From positions 1-17,951 of the forward strand of contig JAJYIJ010000007.1 in NCBI GenBank assembly GCA_021790135.1: a stretch of 17,951 nt of DNA. The letters run 5' to 3'. Shown here in pieces: positions 14,041 through 17,951 of the stretch. Source of the DNA: a bacterium. Its GTDB lineage: Bacteria > Patescibacteriota > Patescibacteriia > Magasanikbacterales > GWA2-37-8. Position 1 is the stretch's first letter, and each line of letters begins with the position of its first letter. The notes under the pieces are model-generated. The model saw only the letters and a list, made by a program, of their open reading frames with translations, did no database searches and was not told the origin of the DNA. Both the position numbers and the translations under genes were made by a program.

Positions 14041-14090
14041 TATCAGGAGGACTTTATCTTATTGACAGTCATGGCATTGCTGTTTATACT
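14034..14090 (+). promoter_or_regulatory. promoter of the NIF3-like gene and shared inverted repeat
   Basis: TTGACA (14062-14067), a 17-bp spacer and TATACT (14085-14090). A perfect 9-bp inverted repeat, CTGTCAATA (14034-14042) and TATTGACAG (14060-14068), contains both divergent -35 boxes. It is a strong divergent promoter pair and possibly an operator for joint control. Confidence 0.75.
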
Positions 14091-14120
14091 ATCGGAAACT
14101 ATTTATAATGATTTTTTACT

Positions 14121-15092
14121 ATGCTAACTGTCAAACAAATTTTTGATTTAGGAGTAAAAATGGCCATGGCCGCTGATCCGCGCGGAGAAAAATTAGTTAA
14201 AAAATATCTCGCCGATCAAAAGAAAAAATACGACGAACTGCCGGCGAAGGAAAAGCCCTATTTTGATAAAGAAAATTTAGTTAATCCCTACCAGGACAGC
14301 GGCATTCACGTTGATGACGGCAAGACTGATGTCCGTCGCGTTTTGACCGGCATTGACATTGACGCTGCGGAAATTTTACTTTCCAGCCAGTTAAATGAAC
14401 GTGGAAAAAAGATTGATTTGGTCATCGCCCATCACCCGGTTGGCAAAACTTTAGCGCACTTGCACGACGTCATGGATATGGCGGTGGATGTCTATGGCGA
14501 AGCTGGCATGCCGATACACCTGGCGGAAAAAATCATGGAAGAGCGCATCACCGAAGTCGGGCGGAGTGTTCATCCGGTCAACCACTACCAGGCGGTCAAC
14601 GTCGCTGCACTTTTGAAAATCAATTTCATTAACACCCACACGATCACCGACAATCTGGTGGATGAGTTCATGAAAAATTATCTGAAAAAGAATAAACCAG
14701 AAACACTCGGCGACGTCATGGATCTTTTAATGGAACTGCCGGAATATCAAGAAGCCAAGCGTCAGGGCGCCGGACCGGTTCTATTCGCCGGTAATCCGCG
14801 CAACCGCGTTGGCAAATATGTCACCGAAATGACTGGCGGCACCGAGCCTTCCGGCAAAATTTATCAGGAATTATCGCGTTCCGGCGTTTCCACGATCGTC
14901 GGTATGCATATGCGCAAGGATACGTTGGAAAAAGCCATGGAGGCCCACCTTAATGTGGTCACTGCCGGCCACATGGCCAGTGATTCTCTTGGCATGAACC
15001 TCTTCTTGGATGAATTGGAAAAGAAAGGGGTGGAAATCGTTCCGTGCGGCGGCATCATCCGCGTCAGCCGGGTGAACAAAGGAAAGAAATAA
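14121..15092 (+). CDS. NIF3/DUF34-family dinuclear metal protein
   Basis: A 323-residue protein of the NIF3 (DUF34, YbgI-like) family, toroidal metal-binding proteins whose biochemical role is still debated. Bacterial members are sometimes annotated GTP cyclohydrolase 1 type 2 without firm support. Likely metal ligands are H104/H105 in VIAHHPV and, near the C-terminus, H284 and D288 in TAGHMASD; the usual residue at the last position is Glu. An additional N-terminal segment (residues 1-60, rich in Lys) precedes the first conserved strand. The central part (130-255) is an insert-like region with GMHM at 261-264. It has its own strong promoter and ends at a terminator shared with the convergent aminotransferase gene. 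No Shine-Dalgarno. Confidence 0.82.
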   Translation: MLTVKQIFDLGVKMAMAADPRGEKLVKKYLADQKKKYDELPAKEKPYFDKENLVNPYQDSGIHVDDGKTDVRRVLTGIDIDAAEILLSSQLNERGKKIDLVIAHHPVGKTLAHLHDVMDMAVDVYGEAGMPIHLAEKIMEERITEVGRSVHPVNHYQAVNVAALLKINFINTHTITDNLVDEFMKNYLKKNKPETLGDVMDLLMELPEYQEAKRQGAGPVLFAGNPRNRVGKYVTEMTGGTEPSGKIYQELSRSGVSTIVGMHMRKDTLEKAMEAHLNVVTAGHMASDSLGMNLFLDELEKKGVEIVPCGGIIRVSRVNKGKK

Positions 15093-15110
15093 CACAGATT
15101 AAAACAGATT
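15091..15110. repeat. CAGATT-containing repeat abutting the NIF3-gene stop
   Basis: ACAGATT occurs twice (in ACACAGATT and AAACAGATT) within 20 bases that begin inside the stop codon of the NIF3-like gene. It resembles the reverse complement of the ATCTGTGT repeat at the ileS start. Similar AATCTGTGT-type words are familiar between genes in many environmental genomes. Confidence 0.4.
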
Positions 15111-15142
15111 GAGTTGGACTGCACGGATTTGATACATATTAA

Positions 15143-15173
15143 AAAAACCGCTCGTGGTAAGCGAGCGGTTTTT
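15143..15173. terminator. bidirectional intrinsic terminator
   Basis: A perfect 12-bp stem AAAAACCGCTCG (15143-15154)/CGAGCGGTTTTT (15162-15173) with loop TGGTAAG. A and T runs on the two arms make it suitable for both the NIF3-like gene and the convergent aminotransferase gene. Confidence 0.9.
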
Positions 15174-15177
15174 AAAA

Positions 15178-16530
15178 TTATTTTGTCAGTGCAGTGATTG
15201 CCTTAATGAATCTCTCCACATCTTCGGGCCGGTTGGCCAGGCCAAAGGAGGCGCGGATGATGCTGGGGACTTTAGAGGTGTCACCATTTTTGACCGCCGC
15301 CACAATGGTGGATTCATTTTTGACATGCATGAGTTTGCGCACCACGTTGTACACGCAGAAACTGCCGGCGCGGACGCCGATGCCGAAGTCGCTGTTTAAT
15401 TTTTCTGCCACCATGGTGGCATCTTGCCCCTTGATACTAAAAGGGATAACGGTATTCAGCTGTTTTTCATTCACATGCAAAATGACATTCGGATTTTTTT
15501 TCAGCGTGGCGTACGCTTTTTTGGTTAAGTTCGTTTCGTAAGTTTCTACGTTTTTCATTCCCAGAACCTTCAATTCTTTAAGAGCGGCGGCTATGGCCAC
15601 GGCACCGACGGCATTCGGCGTGCCCGGATCGTGCGCCAGTTGATTCTGGTAGCGCAAAAATTCGCCGCCCTCGGTAATGTAAGGCAAGTTGCCGCCGCCG
15701 ATTTGGTAAGGTAGAAATTTATCGCAGAATTTTTTCGGGGCGATAAGTAATCCGCCGCCGAACGGCGCGTAGAATTTATGGCCGGAGGCGACAAGAAAAT
15801 CAATGCCGAGCGCCTGCATATCCAGCGGATGATGCTGGATAAATTGGCAGGCATCAACGATGAAGTAGGCGCCATGGCGGTGAGCGATTTTTCCGATTGC
15901 CTTGAGGTCGGGGCAATAGCCGGTGACATTAGACGAGGCTGTGGCCACCAGCACTTTGACATGGTTGCTTTTGATTTTTAAAAGTTGCTCAATGCGGTCA
16001 AGGTTAAATTCAAATTTTTCACTCACATCATACCGCAACACTTGTCCGCCGCCGAGCTCCTGAATGCTCTCATTAACTTTATCCATGTCCTCCAGGCTAG
16101 TGCGTTGGCTGCCGAGCATTTTGATGCCCTCGGCTTTTATCCAGGGGAGCCAGGAGGAGCTGTGTTCAATGGCGGACACTGCCACCTTGCCGGGCAAAAA
16201 AGAGAAAAAGTAAGCCAGTGTATTCATCGCGCCGGTGGTATTGCCGGTAAAAATAACGTAATCGTCCGGCCGGGCATGCACGAAATTTTTAATCACCTCG
16301 CGGCTGTTTTCATAGTCGTCGGTAGAAATTTTGGATTTCGTCCCGGCGCCGCGATGCACCGAGCCGTAGCTAGTCATATAATTTGTAACAGCAGTCTCAA
16401 CGGCAATAAGCGGTGGCGTGGTCGCGGCATTATCTAGATTAACGTAATTCACCAATCCTAGTTTTTTCGTGTCCACTGAAAAGTTCAGAATCTCCGGACG
16501 GAATAAATTGTTGATGTTGATTTGTTGCAT
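15178..16530 (-). CDS. class V aminotransferase, cysteine desulfurase-like (SufS/CsdA type)
   Basis: A 450-residue PLP enzyme of the class V aminotransferase fold. Visible blocks are YVNLDNAATTPP near the N-terminus, a TGNTTGAMNTLAYFF cofactor segment, VDACQFIQHHPLDM with the PLP-binding Asp, and SGHKF with K252 as the Schiff-base lysine. RAGSFC provides C392 at the position of the sulfur-carrying cysteine, so cysteine desulfurase activity for Fe-S clusters or tRNA thiolation is likely; selenocysteine lyase or another activity is possible. No SufU/IscU partner is adjacent. The open frame extends to a TTG at 16596, but that codon lies in the -35 box, so it cannot be used. I choose the ATG at 16530; an ATG at 16557 would make an almost leaderless message. 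Confidence 0.87.
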   Translation of the reverse strand: MQQININNLFRPEILNFSVDTKKLGLVNYVNLDNAATTPPLIAVETAVTNYMTSYGSVHRGAGTKSKISTDDYENSREVIKNFVHARPDDYVIFTGNTTGAMNTLAYFFSFLPGKVAVSAIEHSSSWLPWIKAEGIKMLGSQRTSLEDMDKVNESIQELGGGQVLRYDVSEKFEFNLDRIEQLLKIKSNHVKVLVATASSNVTGYCPDLKAIGKIAHRHGAYFIVDACQFIQHHPLDMQALGIDFLVASGHKFYAPFGGGLLIAPKKFCDKFLPYQIGGGNLPYITEGGEFLRYQNQLAHDPGTPNAVGAVAIAAALKELKVLGMKNVETYETNLTKKAYATLKKNPNVILHVNEKQLNTVIPFSIKGQDATMVAEKLNSDFGIGVRAGSFCVYNVVRKLMHVKNESTIVAAVKNGDTSKVPSIIRASFGLANRPEDVERFIKAITALTK

Positions 16531-16567
16531 ATTTTTTTTGAAGTGGTTTGCCACCATCAAACAAATT

Positions 16568-16596
16568 ATTTTAGTAGTTTTTTTCTTTAGCGTCAA
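16568..16596 (-). promoter_or_regulatory. promoter of the aminotransferase gene
   Basis: On the minus strand TTGACG (16591-16596), a 17-bp spacer and TAAAAT (16568-16573). It gives a leader of about 30 bases to the chosen ATG and is back to back with the promoter of the second TrmB-type gene. Confidence 0.65.
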
Positions 16597-16615
16597 TCAT
16601 TTAGGACATATCTAC

Positions 16616-16644
16616 TTGACAAAATGGCTAGTTTATAATATAAT
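16616..16644 (+). promoter_or_regulatory. consensus sigma70 promoter of the second TrmB-type regulator
   Basis: TTGACA (16616-16621), a 17-bp spacer and TATAAT (16639-16644), a full consensus match. The predicted start is only about 10 bases from the ATG at 16662, so the message is almost leaderless. Confidence 0.8.
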
Positions 16645-16661
16645 TTTGATATCATTAAAAA

Positions 16662-17414
16662 ATGTCTAATAATTTTGACAACAGAAATATGAATGCTAAT
16701 ACCGCCCTCAAAGAATTAGGGTTATCCGAACCAGAATCAGCCGTTTATTTGGCCCTGCTCCGCCTTGGTGGTTCCATCGCCAGCGAGATAGCCAAGGAAG
16801 TTGGCCTTAAGCGCACTACCATTTACGCCATTCTGAAGTCGCTCGCGGCCAAAGGATTTGTCGCGATGTATTTCCGCAAAAATAAACAGCTCTATTACGC
16901 CGAACGGCCCAGCCGCGTCTCAAATTATTTTGAAAAAAAATTGCGTTCATTCAACGAACTGATTCCGTCTCTCGAATCTTTACATAAGAAAGAACTGCAG
17001 GTCGGCGGCCTGCGCTTTATTGAGACGATTGAAGAACTGAAGAAATTTTACGAGGACGTATTGGATGATTACAAAAATAAAAGCTATTTTGTCATCAGCA
17101 GTGGCAAAGAATGGGAAGATCTGGATCCGGAATTTTTTCAATATTTTCGATCCGAACGCGGCCGGCGCAATATAAAAACTAAATTGTTGCTGTCGCCGCA
17201 TTTCAAAGAAGAAAATCCCGAAGATGCGGAATTAAAACGCACTTGGAAATTTTTGCCCAAAAAATATGAATTCAAAAGCACGATTGATATTTACAAAGAT
17301 AAGATTCTGATTGTCAGTCCGGAACTTTCCGCCTTGGCGGTGGTAATCGCCGTACCGGCGATGGTGGACGTTTTCAAAATGGTCTTTGAGATTATTTGGG
17401 ATATGGTGGAATAA
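16662..17414 (+). CDS. TrmB-family transcriptional regulator, second copy
   Basis: A 250-residue TrmB-type DNA-binding protein. An N-terminal tail of about 13 Asn-rich residues precedes the winged helix-turn-helix: ALKELGLSEPESAVYLALLRLGG, then SEIAKEVGLKRTTIYAILKSLAAKGFV with the recognition helix. The remaining domain (about 85-250) aligns in order with the first regulator at 6224, including the IRF/IYGNKV- versus IDIYKDKI-like block, and ends in a hydrophobic helix. It is transcribed divergently from the aminotransferase gene from a shared region, which makes that gene and itself the first candidate targets. ruvA follows 27 bases downstream in the same direction and may be co-transcribed. 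The ligand is unknown, with sugars usual for the family. Confidence 0.82.
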   Translation: MSNNFDNRNMNANTALKELGLSEPESAVYLALLRLGGSIASEIAKEVGLKRTTIYAILKSLAAKGFVAMYFRKNKQLYYAERPSRVSNYFEKKLRSFNELIPSLESLHKKELQVGGLRFIETIEELKKFYEDVLDDYKNKSYFVISSGKEWEDLDPEFFQYFRSERGRRNIKTKLLLSPHFKEENPEDAELKRTWKFLPKKYEFKSTIDIYKDKILIVSPELSALAVVIAVPAMVDVFKMVFEIIWDMVE

Positions 17415-17441
17415 CTTTGTTTATGGTAGGATAAACGCACT

Positions 17442-17951
17442 ATGATTTCTCTTATCGCTGGCAAAGTTATTAGTAAAAAAGAAGAAGAAATTACCATTAT
17501 GACCGCCGGTGGCGTCGGGTATCGCTTGCTAGCCAGTCCGGGAGTTTTAACTTCCGTGAAAGTTGGCGACGAGGCGCAAATTGAAACCTATTTATCCGTC
17601 AAAGAAGATGCGTTGGATTTGTTCGGCTTTGCCTCGCTCGCGGAAAAACAATTATTCAAAAATTTTCTCTCGGTCAGTGGCGTCGGGCCGAAAACCGCTT
17701 TGCACTTGCTCGCTCTTGGCAGCGTGGAAGAAATCACGCTCGCCATCGGCCGAGGCGACGTGGAGTATCTGACAAAAGTCAGCGGGATCGGCAAAAAAAC
17801 CGCCGAGCGCATCGTGGTGGAACTGCGCGAGAAAGTGGCGAAGGAATCAGGAATCAGGAATCAGGAATCAGGCGCTAAATCTAGCGATGCGGTGAGTGAT
17901 GTGATTGACGGCTTGGTAACACTTGGTTACTCGAACCTAGAAGCGCGCGAG
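17442..17951 (+). CDS. ruvA: Holliday junction DNA helicase subunit RuvA (3' end outside the window)
   Basis: The first 170 residues of RuvA, the tetrameric protein that binds four-way junctions and loads the RuvB motor. It starts MISLIAGKVI and shows the N-terminal OB-fold with VKEDALDLFGF. The two helix-hairpin-helix motifs follow as FLSVSGVGPKTALHLL and LTKVSGIGKKTAERIVVELREKV. The linker (about residues 135-147) is encoded partly by a perfect 7-bp tandem repeat, and the C-terminal RuvB-contacting domain starts at SDAVSDVIDGLVTLGYS. The gene is still open at the window edge, so it is partial, not truncated. The upstream spacing of 27 bases suggests co-transcription with the TrmB-type gene; only a weak AGGA precedes the ATG. 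Confidence 0.93.
   Translation, partial: MISLIAGKVISKKEEEITIMTAGGVGYRLLASPGVLTSVKVGDEAQIETYLSVKEDALDLFGFASLAEKQLFKNFLSVSGVGPKTALHLLALGSVEEITLAIGRGDVEYLTKVSGIGKKTAERIVVELREKVAKESGIRNQESGAKSSDAVSDVIDGLVTLGYSNLEARE
17844..17871 (+). repeat. four tandem copies of GAATCAG inside ruvA
   Basis: Four perfect 7-bp units (17844-17850, 17851-17857, 17858-17864, 17865-17871) lie in the linker between the second and third RuvA domains. Seven is not a multiple of three, so gain or loss of one unit shifts the frame. Confidence 0.9.

Noticed and set aside
16531..16596. Upstream TTG start of the aminotransferase
   Set aside because: The TTG is part of the -35 box of the gene's own promoter, so it would not be in the message.

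Overview
The window looks like part of a chromosome from a Candidate Phyla Radiation (Patescibacteria) bacterium or a similar small-genome uncultivated lineage. This is an inference from several traits: genes packed in short operons, few Shine-Dalgarno sequences, two TrmB-type regulators, a NIF3-family protein, and an IleRS of the eukaryote-like (IleS2) sequence type. TGA is used as a stop codon (ileS), so a TGA-recoded code is unlikely. No rRNA, tRNA, CRISPR array or transposase was seen.

Left part (1-3740, minus strand): an operon running leftward from a promoter near 3713-3741. It holds rpiB, a ribulose-phosphate 3-epimerase, a thioredoxin reductase/AhpF-like flavoprotein, two small related membrane proteins, and a PfkB-family sugar or nucleoside kinase. 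The theme is pentose phosphate interconversion plus redox. A dispersed repeat sits between the epimerase and the reductase.

3740-4850: a strikingly GC-rich MTA phosphorylase-like gene with its own Shine-Dalgarno and strong hairpins at its 3' end, probably acquired by transfer. It is followed by a convergent orphan branched-chain amino acid-type substrate-binding lipoprotein (minus strand) and a divergent TrmB-type regulator.

6960-10691: ileS. Its leader contains a T-box antiterminator (UGGUACC bulge between two paired helices) followed by a terminator. The IleRS protein carries a complete histidine-phosphatase (phosphoglycerate mutase-like) domain of about 200 residues, inserted between the two halves of a four-cysteine metal site. 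This is the most unusual object in the window.

10700-13971: an 800-residue protein with two ATP-grasp ligase modules, preceded by a promoter with a perfect palindrome and a structured leader. It converges on a SET-domain protein that has a DIM-5-like zinc/post-SET site.

14034-17951: a NIF3-family protein, a convergent class V aminotransferase (cysteine desulfurase-like), a second TrmB-type regulator, and ruvA, which runs off the right edge. Ten sigma70-like promoters with 17-bp spacers can be proposed, three of them as back-to-back divergent pairs. The spacer regularity is partly a result of how they were searched for.
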